From NCBI GenBank assembly GCA_029779995.1, contig JAKOZM010000378.1, forward strand, positions 1 to 10,511: a stretch of 10,511 nucleotides of DNA, read 5' to 3'. Made by a program: the position numbers and the translations under genes. Below, piece after piece: positions 1 through 10,418 of the stretch. The notes beneath the pieces were generated by a model. That model ran no database searches. It had not been told where the DNA came from and saw only the letters and a program-made list of their open reading frames with translations. This DNA comes from Actinomycetes bacterium. GTDB taxonomy: Bacteria > Actinomycetota > Actinomycetes > S36-B12 > UBA10799. The number at the start of each line of letters is the position of its first letter. Positions within the stretch are counted from its first letter, which is position 1.

Positions 1-3089
<3,089 letters not shown>

Positions 3090-3146
3090 GTGGTGGTCCT
3101 TTGCTGTCTCGTTTTAGTGGACTGATTGCTCATATGTCGCGGTCCG

Positions 3147-6100
3147 TCAGACCTCTTCGACGCTGCTCGGCTCCCGCCGGGACAGGTCGATACCCAGTTC
3201 TTCCGCGGCGCGGAAGTACTCATCATCGGAGTCCTTCATGTCGATCGCCGACCCATCGCGGGCCAGTACCTCGACGTTCAGGCACAGCGACTGCATCTCC
3301 TTGACGAGCACCTTGAACGACTCGGGGATACCGGGTTCCGGGATGTTCTCGCCCTTGACGATGGCCTCGTAGACCTTCACGCGGCCAGTGACGTCGTCAC
3401 TCTTGATCGTGAGCAGCTCCTGCAGGGCGTAGGCGGCGCCGTAGGCCTCCAAGGCCCACACCTCCATCTCCCCGAAGCGCTGACCGCCGAACTGCGCCTT
3501 ACCACCCAGCGGCTGCTGCGTGATCATCGAGTACGGACCCGTCGAGCGCGCGTGGATCTTGTCGTCCACCAAGTGCAGCAGCTTGAGGATGTACACGTAG
3601 CCCACCGAGACGGGATCCGGGAACGGCTCCCCGCTGCGGCCGTCGAACAACCTGGCCTTCGCCTCGGAGTTGACCAGCCGCGGGGCATCGCCCTCGACCA
3701 GGGTCGAGTCCAGCAGGCCGGAGATCTCGAACTCCGCCACACCGTCGAAAACCGGCGAAGCGACGCGGGTGTCCGGCGGTGCCGAACGGGCTTGCTCCGG
3801 CAGATTCTGAGCCCACTGCGGATCGCCGATGACGTTCCAGCCCTGCTTGGCGACCCAGCCCAGGTGTGTCTCCAGCACCTGACCCACGTTCATCCGGCCC
3901 GGCACACCGAGCGGGTTCAGCACAATGTCGACCGGCGTCCCATCCTCGAGGAACGGCATGTCCTCGACGGGCAGGATCTTGGCGATGACACCCTTGTTGC
4001 CATGGCGGCCTGCGAGCTTGTCGCCCTGGGTGATCTTGCGCTTCTGAGCGACGTAGACCCGCACCAACTGGTTCACACCACCGGGCAGCTCGTCGTCCTC
4101 TTCGCGGTCGAAGACGCGGACATCGATGACCACACCGCTCTCGCCGTGCGGCACCTTCATGGACGTGTCGCGCACCTCGCGGGCCTTCTCACCGAAGATC
4201 GCGCGCACGAGCCGCTCCTCCGGAGTCAACTCAGTCTCGCCCTTCGGCGTCACCTTGCCGACCAGGATGTCGCCGGGCCCGACTTCGGCCCCGATCCGCA
4301 CGATTCCACGCTCATCGAGATCCGCGAGGACCTCCTCCGGCACGTTCGGGATGTCCCGGGTGATCTCCTCGGGACCCAGTTTCGTGTCGCGAGCATCCAC
4401 CTCGTGTTCCTCGATGTGGATGCTGGTCAGGACATCGTCCTGCACCAGACGCTGGGACAAGATGATCGCGTCCTCGTAGTTGTGACCCTCCCAGGGCATG
4501 AACGCGACCAGCAGGTTGCGGCCCAGTGCGAGCTCTCCGAGGTCGGTGCAAGGACCGTCGGCGATCACGTCGCCGGCCTCGATCCGCTGCCCCGCCACGA
4601 CGATGGGCTTCTGGTTGTACGACGTTCCCTGGTTGGAGCGGCGGAACTTCAACACCCGGTAGGTGAAGATCTGGCCGTCATCCTGGGTGACCTCGATGGC
4701 ATCCGCGCTGACCGCCGACACCACACCACCCGTGTGTGCGACGACGACATCGCCGGCATCCTTGGCGGCGCGGTACTCAGTACCGGTGCCGACCAGTGGC
4801 GCCTCGCTGCGCATCAGCGGGACGGCCTGACGCTGCATGTTGGAGCCCATCAGGGCGCGGTTGGCGTCGTCATGCTCCAAGAACGGGATCATGGCGGTGG
4901 CCACCGAGACCATCTGCCGCGGGCTGACGTCCATGTAGTCCACGTCGTCGGGCAGAACGTAGTCGACCTCGCCATCCTTGCGGCGCACGAGGACGCGGTC
5001 CTCGGTGAAGTTGCCGTCGTCGTCGATCGGAGCGTTGGCCTGCGCGATGACGTGCAGGTCCTCCTCATCGGCGGTCAAGTAGTCGATCTGGTCGGTCACC
5101 CGGCCCTCGACGACCTTGCGATACGGCGTCTCGACGAAGCCGAAGGCGTTGACCCGCGCGAACGTCGACAGGGAGCCGATCAGGCCGATGTTCGGGCCTT
5201 CCGGGGTCTCGATCGGACACATCCGCCCGTAGTGCGACGGGTGCACGTCGCGGACCTCGAAGCCCGCCCGTTCGCGCGACAACCCACCGGGGCCGAGCGC
5301 CGACAGCCGCCGCTTGTGGGTCAACCCCGCCAAGGGGTTGGTCTGATCCATGAACTGCGACGACTGGGAGGTTCCGAAGAACTCCTTGAGCGCAGCGACC
5401 ACCGGGCGGATATTGATCAGGGTCTGGGGCGTGATCGCCTCGACATCCTGGGTAGTCATGCGCTCACGCACCACTCGCTCCATCCGGGAGAGCCCCATGC
5501 GGATCTGGCCCTGGATGAGCTCTCCGACAGTGCGCAGGCGCCGATTGCCGAAGTGGTCGATGTCGTCGACCTCGACCCGGGTGCCATCAGGCAGCGCGGG
5601 CTCGGCGGCGTGCAGCGCCACCAGGTACTCCACGGTGCGCACGATGTCCTCGTTGGACAGCACGGTCATGCTGGGGTCCTCGCGCAGGCCCAGCTTCTTG
5701 TTGACCTTGTAGCGGCCGACCTTGGCAAGGTCGTAGCGCTTGGGGTTGAAGTAGAAGTTCTCCAGCAGGTTACGGCCAGCCTCGATGCTGGCGGGCTCGC
5801 CCGGGCGCAGCTTGCGGTAGATGTCGACGAAGGCCTCGTCCTGGCTACCGATGGCGTCCTTCTCCATCGTGAGCTGCATGGACTCGAAGTGGCCAAACCG
5901 CTCGGCGATCTCCTCCGAGGTCAGACCCAGCGCCTTGAGCAGCACGGTGACCGGCTGCTTGCGCTTACGGTCGATCTTGACGTTGACGATGTCCTTCTTG
6001 TCGATCTCGAACTCGATCCACGAGCCGCGCGACGGGATGATCTTCGCCGAGTAGATGTCCTTGTCCAGCGCCTTGCCGACGGTCCGCTCGAAGTAGACGC

Positions 6101-6587
6101 CGGGCGAGCGCACCAGCTGGGACACGACGACCCGCTCGGTGCCGTTGACGATGAACGTGCCCTTGTTGGTCATCAGCGGGAAGTCACCCATGAAGACCGT
6201 CTGGGACTTGATCTCGCCGGTCTCCGCGTTGAAGAACTCAGCGGTCACGAACAGCGGCTGTGAGAAGGTCATGTCCTTCTCACGGCACTGGGCCTCGGTG
6301 TACTTGGGCTCCTCGAACCGGTGCTCCCGGAAGGACAGCGACATCTGACCGCTGAAGTCCTCGATCGGGCTGATCTCCTCGAAGATCTCCTCGAGACCGC
6401 TGGTCATCGGGAGGTCCGTGCGCCCGGCTTCCACCGCCTCTTGCACCCGGTCCTGCCAGGTCTGGTTGCCGAGCAGCCAGTCGAACGACTGCCTCTGCAA
6501 GTCCAGCATGTCCGGGACGGCGATGGGTTCGCGGATCTTGCCGAATGAAACGCGGTGTGGGGCTTGGGGGTTAACGCTGGCGGCCAA
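3147..6587 (-). CDS. rpoB: DNA-directed RNA polymerase subunit beta
   Basis: This is the beta subunit of RNA polymerase, 1,146 residues, which forms one side of the active-site cleft and binds rifamycins. I chose the TTG codon at 6587 because GGAAGGA lies six bases upstream and the protein then starts LAAS and soon reads [10 protein letters not shown], like Streptomyces RpoB. The frame is open further upstream to an ATG at 6788, but those 67 residues are unlike RpoB and have no ribosome site. Visible motifs are [14 protein letters not shown] (lobe), the rifampicin segment at residues 407-433, [38 protein letters not shown] (Lys857 and Lys865, equivalent to E. coli K1065 and K1073), [16 protein letters not shown] (His1005, equivalent to H1237) and [26 protein letters not shown]. 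The protein ends SSVEEV. The rifampicin segment has Ser409 where E. coli has L511 and Thr416 where E. coli has N518. The gene is complete and has no frameshift. Confidence 0.98.
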   Translation of the reverse strand: MAASVNPQAPHRVSFGKIREPIAVPDMLDLQRQSFDWLLGNQTWQDRVQEAVEAGRTDLPMTSGLEEIFEEISPIEDFSGQMSLSFREHRFEEPKYTEAQCREKDMTFSQPLFVTAEFFNAETGEIKSQTVFMGDFPLMTNKGTFIVNGTERVVVSQLVRSPGVYFERTVGKALDKDIYSAKIIPSRGSWIEFEIDKKDIVNVKIDRKRKQPVTVLLKALGLTSEEIAERFGHFESMQLTMEKDAIGSQDEAFVDIYRKLRPGEPASIEAGRNLLENFYFNPKRYDLAKVGRYKVNKKLGLREDPSMTVLSNEDIVRTVEYLVALHAAEPALPDGTRVEVDDIDHFGNRRLRTVGELIQGQIRMGLSRMERVVRERMTTQDVEAITPQTLINIRPVVAALKEFFGTSQSSQFMDQTNPLAGLTHKRRLSALGPGGLSRERAGFEVRDVHPSHYGRMCPIETPEGPNIGLIGSLSTFARVNAFGFVETPYRKVVEGRVTDQIDYLTADEEDLHVIAQANAPIDDDGNFTEDRVLVRRKDGEVDYVLPDDVDYMDVSPRQMVSVATAMIPFLEHDDANRALMGSNMQRQAVPLMRSEAPLVGTGTEYRAAKDAGDVVVAHTGGVVSAVSADAIEVTQDDGQIFTYRVLKFRRSNQGTSYNQKPIVVAGQRIEAGDVIADGPCTDLGELALGRNLLVAFMPWEGHNYEDAIILSQRLVQDDVLTSIHIEEHEVDARDTKLGPEEITRDIPNVPEEVLADLDERGIVRIGAEVGPGDILVGKVTPKGETELTPEERLVRAIFGEKAREVRDTSMKVPHGESGVVIDVRVFDREEDDELPGGVNQLVRVYVAQKRKITQGDKLAGRHGNKGVIAKILPVEDMPFLEDGTPVDIVLNPLGVPGRMNVGQVLETHLGWVAKQGWNVIGDPQWAQNLPEQARSAPPDTRVASPVFDGVAEFEISGLLDSTLVEGDAPRLVNSEAKARLFDGRSGEPFPDPVSVGYVYILKLLHLVDDKIHARSTGPYSMITQQPLGGKAQFGGQRFGEMEVWALEAYGAAYALQELLTIKSDDVTGRVKVYEAIVKGENIPEPGIPESFKVLVKEMQSLCLNVEVLARDGSAIDMKDSDDEYFRAAEELGIDLSRREPSSVEEV

Positions 6588-6593
6588 GTGAGG

Positions 6594-6600
6594 TCCTTCC
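6594..6600 (-). promoter_or_regulatory. Ribosome binding site that fixes the rpoB TTG start
   Basis: GGAAGGA on the minus strand stands six bases before TTG at 6587. It decides the rpoB start, because no comparable purine-rich site precedes the upstream in-frame ATG at 6788. Confidence 0.8.
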
Positions 6601-6759
6601 GTGGCTCGCAAAACTGGTCCTTCGCGCACCGGAGACAACCCTGCACAAAGTGCTGGACGCCGAGCATCCAGGCACAGTGAGACGGTCGAGACAAGGCATG
6701 CGTGTAAAACCAGAGTATCTGACGTGATTGGGGATCGACATAACGGGGGCCAACTACTA

Positions 6760-6788
6760 ATGATGATCCTGCGCCGAGGATTCGTCAA
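6760..6788 (-). promoter_or_regulatory. Possible rpoBC promoter
   Basis: On the minus strand TTGACG (6783-6788) is followed after a 17-base spacer by CATCAT (6760-6765). The -35 hexamer matches the housekeeping sigma consensus at five of six positions. The -10 hexamer matches at four of six but lacks the important first T. The site lies downstream of the hairpin after rplL, about 170 bases before the rpoB start, where an rpoBC promoter would be useful. This is only a consensus match. Confidence 0.3.
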
Positions 6789-6850
6789 GCACCTCAGCCG
6801 CAGGGTCCTGCGTGCGCCTCACACTGCTGCATGGGATGGGCAAACACGAA

Positions 6851-6883
6851 GCCAGCCGCGACGGGTGACCCGTCGCGGCTGGC
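6851..6883 (-). terminator. Perfect 15-bp hairpin after rplL (terminator or attenuator)
   Basis: GCCAGCCGCGACGGG and its exact complement (6851-6865 and 6869-6883) enclose a three-base loop. On the minus strand the hairpin begins 15 bases after the rplL stop and is followed by TTCGTGTTTG, which is T-rich but not a pure run. The stem is long, perfect and GC-rich. Partial termination between rplL and rpoB is well known in E. coli. Since rpoBC must still be expressed, this is probably a leaky attenuator or is backed by a downstream promoter. Confidence 0.8.
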
Positions 6884-6898
6884 CGCAGAACTGCTGGG

Positions 6899-7288
6899 TT
6901 ACTTCACAGAGACGCTGGCGCCGGCACCCTCGAGGGCTTCCTTTGCCTTGTCTGCGGACTCCTTGTTCACCTTCTCGAGGATCGCCTTGGGGGCGCTCTC
7001 GACGAGGTCCTTCGCCTCCTTCAGGCCGAGGCTCGTGAGGGCGCGCACCTCCTTGATGACCTGGATCTTCTTGTCACCGGCGGACTCGAGGACGACATCG
7101 AACTCGTCCTTCTCCTCCGCGGCTTCCTCGCCCCCGCCAGCGCCAGCCGGAGCAGCGGCAGCGACCGCGACCGGGGCAGCGGCGGTGACGCCGAAGGTCT
7201 CCTCGAACTGCTTCACGAACTCGCTGAGCTCAAGCAGTGTCATCTCCTTGAATGCGTCCAGCAATTCGTCGGTGGACAGCTTCGCCAT
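6899..7288 (-). CDS. rplL: 50S ribosomal protein L7/L12
   Basis: This is the multi-copy stalk protein L7/L12, 129 residues, the usual size. It binds L10 in dimers and recruits and activates elongation, initiation and release-factor GTPases. The N-terminal dimerisation domain covers about residues 1-32 ([24 protein letters not shown]). A flexible hinge rich in Ala, Gly and Pro covers about 35-60. The C-terminal factor-binding domain follows, with [20 protein letters not shown] and the standard [20 protein letters not shown] end. The ATG start has AAAGGA eight bases upstream. It lies 56 bases after rplJ with no terminator between them, so the pair is one transcription unit, and it is followed by the hairpin at 6851-6883. 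Confidence 0.98.
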   Translation of the reverse strand: MAKLSTDELLDAFKEMTLLELSEFVKQFEETFGVTAAAPVAVAAAAPAGAGGGEEAAEEKDEFDVVLESAGDKKIQVIKEVRALTSLGLKEAKDLVESAPKAILEKVNKESADKAKEALEGAGASVSVK

Positions 7289-7344
7289 GTTCGGCGTCCT
7301 TTCTTCTTGCTCCGGTCGGACCGGAAGTTCGGTGTAGGGGTGGG

Positions 7345-7950
7345 TCAGGACTCGGGTGTTTCGGCGGGCTCCGCAGCAGGTTCGCTGGCGGGTTCCGCGG
7401 TGGTCTCGGCAGCCGGCTCGGCAGGTGCCGGACCTTCCGCTTCGACCTTCGCCCGCAACGCCTCAACGGCGCGTGCGGTCTGCGACAAGGGGGCAGCGAA
7501 CAGCGAGACGGCCTGCTGCAGCGAGGCGTTCATCGCACCAGCCAGCTTGGCGAGCAGCACTTCGCGGCTCTCCAGGTCGGCCAACTTGTTGATCTCCTCG
7601 GCGGACAGCACTTTGCCGTCCATGAAACCGCCCTTGATGACCAGCGCTGGGTGCTCCTTGGAGAACTTGCGCAGGCCTTTGGCGGCTTCGACCGGGTCAC
7701 CATCGACGAACGCGAGGGCGCTGGGGCCCACGAGCAAGTCGTCCAGACCGTCGATGCCGGCCTCTTGGGCGGCGATCTTGGTCAGCGTGTTCTTCACCAC
7801 CGCGTACGTGGTGTTCTGCCCCAGGCTGCCGCGCAATTGCTTGAGCTGTGCAACCGTCAGCCCACGGTACTCGGTGAGCACTGTGGCCGAGGAGTTACGG
7901 AACATCTCCGTGATCTCGGTGACGGCGGCGGATTTGTCAGGCCGTGCCAT
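7345..7950 (-). CDS. rplJ: 50S ribosomal protein L10
   Basis: This is ribosomal protein L10, the base of the L7/L12 stalk, 201 residues. It binds 23S rRNA next to L11 and holds L7/L12 dimers on its C-terminal helix. The L10-L12 complex usually represses its own mRNA. The family signature is visible as [34 protein letters not shown] and [13 protein letters not shown], then an Ala/Leu-rich helical part near residues 130-170 that would bind L12. ATG at 7950 was chosen because AAAGGAAA lies three bases upstream and the MA start is typical. The frame remains open to 8148, but that extension runs through the leader RNA and does not resemble L10. The last 29 residues form an Ala/Pro/Glu tail ([10 protein letters not shown]... 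to TPES). Confidence 0.97.
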   Translation of the reverse strand: MARPDKSAAVTEITEMFRNSSATVLTEYRGLTVAQLKQLRGSLGQNTTYAVVKNTLTKIAAQEAGIDGLDDLLVGPSALAFVDGDPVEAAKGLRKFSKEHPALVIKGGFMDGKVLSAEEINKLADLESREVLLAKLAGAMNASLQQAVSLFAAPLSQTARAVEALRAKVEAEGPAPAEPAAETTAEPASEPAAEPAETPES

Positions 7951-8086
7951 GGGTTTCCTTTCGACGAAAGGCGCCGGACACGAAGAGAGCCCGGGCGCAA
8001 ACGCAGGCCCAGGCTCCGAGGAGTGCACCTGCGCAGGAATTACGCCCGAACGAACATCGGCGACCGGCGGTCTTTGGTTCTCCTCC
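7951..8086 (-). ncRNA. Probable L10 leader (autoregulatory 5' UTR of rplJ-rplL)
   Basis: The 5' untranslated region before rplJ contains, on the minus strand, AACCAAAGACCGCCGGTC (complement of 8062-8079), then CCTGCGCAGGT (8027-8037), then a stable stem (8007-8016 paired with 7987-7996) and the rplJ ribosome site. From memory this arrangement and the conserved CCAAAGACCGCCGGT and CCTGCGCAGGT blocks resemble the known L10 leader, whose kink-turn binds L10-(L12)4 to repress translation or transcription. I could not run a covariance model, so the family match and boundaries are approximate. Confidence 0.6.
7987..8016 (-). other. 10-bp stem-loop in the rplJ leader
   Basis: On the minus strand GAGCCTGGGC (8007-8016) can pair with GCCCGGGCTC (7987-7996) through ten pairs, one of them G-U, around a ten-base loop. 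The sequence after it is pyrimidine-rich (TCTTCGTGT) but not a clear T run. It ends 36 bases before the rplJ ATG. It could be a structural arm of the L10 leader or a weak attenuator. Confidence 0.55.
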
Positions 8087-8114
8087 AGAGTACACACCGG
8101 TGCTCTGAAACCAA
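8087..8114 (-). promoter_or_regulatory. Possible rplJ-rplL promoter
   Basis: On the minus strand TTGGTT (8109-8114) is followed after 16 bases by TACTCT (8087-8092), which fits the TANNNT -10 pattern common in actinobacteria. It sits immediately after the hairpin that follows rplA and just before the L10 leader blocks, so a transcript from here would contain the whole leader. The -35 hexamer overlaps the terminator tail. The evidence is position and a moderate consensus match only. Confidence 0.35.
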
Positions 8115-8117
8115 GAA

Positions 8118-8146
8118 GGCCCCCGCCCGGTTGTCGGGCAGGGGCC
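8118..8146 (-). terminator. 12-bp hairpin after rplA
   Basis: On the minus strand GGCCCCTGCCCG (8135-8146) pairs with CGGGCGGGGGCC (8118-8129) through twelve pairs, one of them G-U, around a five-base loop. TTCTTGGTTTC follows directly. It begins 14 bases after the rplA stop. This is an intrinsic-terminator-like structure separating rplK-rplA from rplJ-rplL. The T tract is interrupted, so read-through is likely. Confidence 0.78.
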
Positions 8147-8160
8147 AATCTGGCAGTGCG

Positions 8161-8841
8161 TCAGCTGGTCTCGACCGGGACCCCCGGGCCCATGGTCGTG
8201 GAGACGGTGATCTTCTTGATGTAACGACCCTTGGCCGCAGAGGGCTTGAGGCGCTCGATCTCGTCCACGGCGGCGGTGTAGTTCTCCACGAGGGCGTCCT
8301 CGGTGAAGCTCACCTTGCCGATGATGAAGTTCAAGTTGGAGTGCTTGTCGACCCGGAACTCAATCTTGCCGCCCTTGATGTCGGAGACGGCTTTCGTGAC
8401 GTCCATCGTCACGGTTCCGGTCTTGGGGTTGGGCATCAGTCCGCGCGGACCGAGCACCCGGCCGAGCTTGCCGACCTTGCCCATGAGGTCGGGGGTGGCC
8501 ACAACCGCATCGAAATCGATCCAGCCGCCAGCCACCTTGTCGATGAGCTCGTCTGAACCCACGAAGTCGGCACCGGCGGCGGTGGCCTCCTCGGCCTTCG
8601 CGCCCTGGGCGAAGACGAGCACGCGGGCGGTCTTGCCCGTGCCGTTGGGCAGGTTGACCGTGCCGCGCACCATCTGGTCGGCCTTGCGGGGGTCGACGCC
8701 GAGGCGCATCGACACCTCAACTGTGGCGTCGAACTTCGACGGCGAGGTCTGCTTGGCCAGGGCGATCGCCTCGGCGGGGGTGTACTGGTGGTCGCGGTCG
8801 ATCTTCTCGAGAGCGCTAGCGAACTTCTTACCGTGTGGCAT
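8161..8841 (-). CDS. rplA: 50S ribosomal protein L1
   Basis: This is ribosomal protein L1, 226 residues, which forms the mobile L1 stalk with 23S rRNA, helps release deacylated tRNA from the E site, and in many bacteria represses its own operon by binding mRNA. Visible motifs are [92 protein letters not shown] and the RNA-binding STTMGPG near the C-terminus. The start at 8841 ([15 protein letters not shown]) has GAGGAG seven bases upstream. An open frame reaches 8895, but its extra 18 residues are not L1-like. The C-terminus stops soon after the TMGPG motif without the short extension of some relatives. It lies 74 bases after rplK. Confidence 0.97.
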   Translation of the reverse strand: MPHGKKFASALEKIDRDHQYTPAEAIALAKQTSPSKFDATVEVSMRLGVDPRKADQMVRGTVNLPNGTGKTARVLVFAQGAKAEEATAAGADFVGSDELIDKVAGGWIDFDAVVATPDLMGKVGKLGRVLGPRGLMPNPKTGTVTMDVTKAVSDIKGGKIEFRVDKHSNLNFIIGKVSFTEDALVENYTAAVDEIERLKPSAAKGRYIKKITVSTTMGPGVPVETS

Positions 8842-8915
8842 CGAAAATCTCCTCTTCGGATCTGTGGTTGAGCGGGGCGATGCGGCCCCTCCCACGGTGG
8901 AACTTCGGTGGTACG
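8842..8915 (-). other. rplK-rplA spacer with a small GC hairpin
   Basis: This 74-base spacer contains, on the minus strand, GGGGC and GCCCC around a short loop (about 8872-8890), with no T run after it, and then the rplA ribosome site. No terminator or convincing promoter is visible, so rplK and rplA are presumably co-transcribed. Confidence 0.4.
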
Positions 8916-9347
8916 TCAGTCGGTGACGGTGATGCCCATCGACCGCGCGGTGCCGGCGATGATCGCTGATGCTGCGTCGAGGTCGTTGGCGTTGAGGTCG
9001 GCCATCTTGGTCTCGGCGATCTCCTTGACCTGGGCCTTGCTGATCTTGCCCACCGGCTGCAACGGGTTGCCTGAGCCCTTGGGGACTCCAGCCGCTTTGA
9101 GGATGAGCTTGGCCGCCGGCGGGGTCTTCAGGACGAAGTCGAAGGACCGGTCCTCGTACACCGTGATCTCGACCGGGATGACCTGGCCGCGCTGGCTTTC
9201 GGTGGCGGCGTTATAGGCCTTGCAGAACTCCATGATGTTGACGCCGTGCTGGCCTAGGGCAGGACCCACCGGCGGAGCCGGGTTAGCCGCACCCGCCTGG
9301 ATCTGCAATTTGATCAGGCCGGAGACCTTCTTCTTCTTGGGAGGCAT
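8916..9347 (-). CDS. rplK: 50S ribosomal protein L11
   Basis: This is ribosomal protein L11, 143 residues, the usual length. With 23S rRNA helix 43/44 it forms the GTPase-associated centre, the site of thiostrepton and micrococcin, and is needed for RelA activation by uncharged tRNA in bacteria that have RelA. The N-terminal domain shows [34 protein letters not shown] with the conserved proline-rich drug-contact loop. The C-terminal rRNA-binding domain shows [14 protein letters not shown] and [23 protein letters not shown]. The MPPKKKK start is typical of actinobacteria. The ATG at 9347 is preceded by AAGGA six bases upstream. It starts only 23 bases after nusG, so it is probably read from the same transcript. 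Confidence 0.98.
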   Translation of the reverse strand: MPPKKKKVSGLIKLQIQAGAANPAPPVGPALGQHGVNIMEFCKAYNAATESQRGQVIPVEITVYEDRSFDFVLKTPPAAKLILKAAGVPKGSGNPLQPVGKISKAQVKEIAETKMADLNANDLDAASAIIAGTARSMGITVTD

Positions 9348-9370
9348 TGTGATTCCTTAGCGTTTCTGGT

Positions 9371-10402
9371 CTAGTTCTTCTCGATCTGGCTAAAGCTGAG
9401 TTCCACCGGAGTCTCCCGGCCGAAGATCTCAACGAGACCAGTCACCTTCTGGGCATCGAGGTTGATTTCGCTGATCGTTGCGTGCAACGTCGCGAAGGGT
9501 CCATCAATAACTGTAACCGAGTCGCCAGCGGCGAAGTCCACCTCGGTCAGTCGGGCGGCCGGAGCCGATGCCCCACCGCCGGCGCCCTGCTCGCCACCGG
9601 CCTTCTTCGGCTCAGGCTTCGGCGCCAGGATATGAACCACCTCGTCGATGGTCAGCGGAGTCGGTTCGTGCGCGCTGCCCACGAAACCGGTTACTCCAGG
9701 GGTATGTCGCACGGCACCCCACGAGTCGTCGGTGTAGTCCATCCGAACCAACACGTACCCGGGGAACTTGTTGCGCTTGACGGTCTTCTTCTGACCCTGC
9801 TTGATCTCGGTGACCTCTTCGGTGGGCACCTCCACCTGGAAGATGTAATCCTCCATGTTCAACGTGGTCATGCGGGTTTCGAGGTTGGTCTTCACTCGCT
9901 TCTCGAAGCCTGCATACGAGTGAATGACATACCAGAGGCCGGGCAGGCCGAGCTGCTCGTCACGGAAGGCCTCAACGGGGTCGATCTCTTCCTGCTCAAC
10001 CTCGATGATCTCGCCGGTCTCCTCATCGATGACCACACTCTCGGTCAGATGGGCAGAGTCCTCGACCACGGTCGTGTGCCCGTGAGCGTCCTCGAAGATC
10101 TGCGTCTCGTCGATGTGCACCGAACCATCGGGCTCAGCGAATGTCTGTACCTCGTCACGAACGACACTGCCGTCCGGCTGCTCGGTCGTAACGGTCTCGT
10201 CGAGGGTCACGGTGCCGTCGGGCTCGCTGATCGCCTCGGTCTGCGTGGTCACGACGCTGCCATCGGGCAGCCGTTCCACATCGACCTGCTCGACGATTGT
10301 GGTGCCATCCGCCAGTTCAATGGCATTGAAGGCCTCAGTGCCTTCGACGTCGAGATCCTCGCCCTCGCTCGCCGACCACTCGTCGGGGGTCTGTATCGAC
10401 AT
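9371..10402 (-). CDS. nusG: Transcription termination/antitermination protein NusG, with repeat-bearing N-terminal extension
   Basis: NusG is a universal elongation factor that binds the polymerase clamp through its NGN domain and Rho or ribosomal S10 through its KOW domain. At 343 residues it is nearly twice the E. coli length. Residues 1-154 are an acidic extension containing six 15-residue repeats (31-120). The NGN domain starts at [16 protein letters not shown] (about 155) and includes [10 protein letters not shown] and [12 protein letters not shown] (to about 242). A Pro/Gly/Ala-rich linker covers about 262-284. The KOW domain spans about 290-343 ([12 protein letters not shown] to [20 protein letters not shown]). 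I chose ATG at 10402, with GAGGAAG nine bases upstream. A TTG at 10420 overlapping the secE stop would add six residues but has no ribosome site. Actinobacterial NusG proteins commonly have acidic N-termini; a regular repeat there is less usual as far as I know. Confidence 0.97.
   Translation of the reverse strand: MSIQTPDEWSASEGEDLDVEGTEAFNAIELADGTTIVEQVDVERLPDGSVVTTQTEAISEPDGTVTLDETVTTEQPDGSVVRDEVQTFAEPDGSVHIDETQIFEDAHGHTTVVEDSAHLTESVVIDEETGEIIEVEQEEIDPVEAFRDEQLGLPGLWYVIHSYAGFEKRVKTNLETRMTTLNMEDYIFQVEVPTEEVTEIKQGQKKTVKRNKFPGYVLVRMDYTDDSWGAVRHTPGVTGFVGSAHEPTPLTIDEVVHILAPKPEPKKAGGEQGAGGGASAPAARLTEVDFAAGDSVTVIDGPFATLHATISEINLDAQKVTGLVEIFGRETPVELSFSQIEKN
10043..10312 (-). repeat. Six tandem 45-bp (15-residue) repeats within nusG
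   Basis: NusG residues 31-120 divide exactly into six 15-residue units starting at 31, 46, 61, 76, 91 and 106. Four begin PDG[ST]V, the first begins ADGTT and the last begins AHGHT. Units are valine/threonine-rich and acidic, for example [15 protein letters not shown] and [15 protein letters not shown]. At DNA level the units differ at many positions, including synonymous ones, so the duplication is old and the pattern is kept in the protein. Confidence 0.85.
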
Positions 10403-10411
10403 ATCCTCGCT

Positions 10412-10418
10412 CTTCCTC
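10412..10418 (-). promoter_or_regulatory. nusG ribosome binding site overlapping the secE stop
   Basis: GAGGAAG on the minus strand lies nine bases before ATG at 10402 and overlaps the secE TGA (10417-10419). It favours the ATG start over the TTG at 10420 and suggests translational coupling with secE. A closer GAGG (10405-10408) is too near the ATG to be the main site. Confidence 0.6.

Larger units (their letters stand above)
6588..6898 (-). other. 311-base rplL-rpoB intergenic region
   Basis: This gap holds no supported gene. On the minus strand it begins with a strong hairpin just after rplL (6851-6883). It then has a possible promoter (6760-6788) and about 170 bases of presumed rpoB leader, ending in the rpoB ribosome site. 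The leader shows no further long stem. In other bacteria this interval carries an attenuator and/or an internal promoter that lowers and adjusts rpoBC expression relative to the ribosomal proteins. That role is inferred here from position and the hairpin. Confidence 0.7.

Noticed and set aside
3090..3146. Possible terminator between rpoB and rpoC
   Set aside because: The 57-base gap has no stable inverted repeat; it contains only the rpoC ribosome site.
3573..3578. Leu before His1005 in RpoB (KLLHLVDDK), where E. coli has Asn
   Set aside because: This position already varies among bacteria (Asn, His or Tyr from memory) while the neighbouring His is kept, so it is probably neutral.
3126..6263. 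A 1,045-codon open frame on the plus strand opposite rpoB
   Set aside because: It is exactly antisense to highly conserved rpoB, has no recognisable domain, and its Leu/Val/Arg/His/Asp-rich composition is what GC-rich third codon positions of rpoB produce when read backwards. No dedicated ribosome site or promoter is evident.
6588..6788. N-terminal extension of rpoB to ATG at 6788
   Set aside because: The extra 67 residues are not RpoB-like, overlap the probable promoter and lack a ribosome site. The TTG at 6587 has a good one and matches the known Streptomyces N-terminus.
6601..7337. Small plus-strand frames in and beside the rplL-rpoB gap
   Set aside because: They overlap the rplL gene and the hairpin, with no homology or conserved start context. 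They look like chance open frames in GC-rich DNA.
7951..8148. N-terminal extension of rplJ to ATG at 8148
   Set aside because: It would translate the L10 leader region. The [10 protein letters not shown] start has a strong ribosome site and fits the family.
7252..8556. A 434-codon plus-strand frame spanning rplJ and parts of rplL and rplA
   Set aside because: It crosses three conserved minus-strand genes and their regulatory gap, and no domain is seen.
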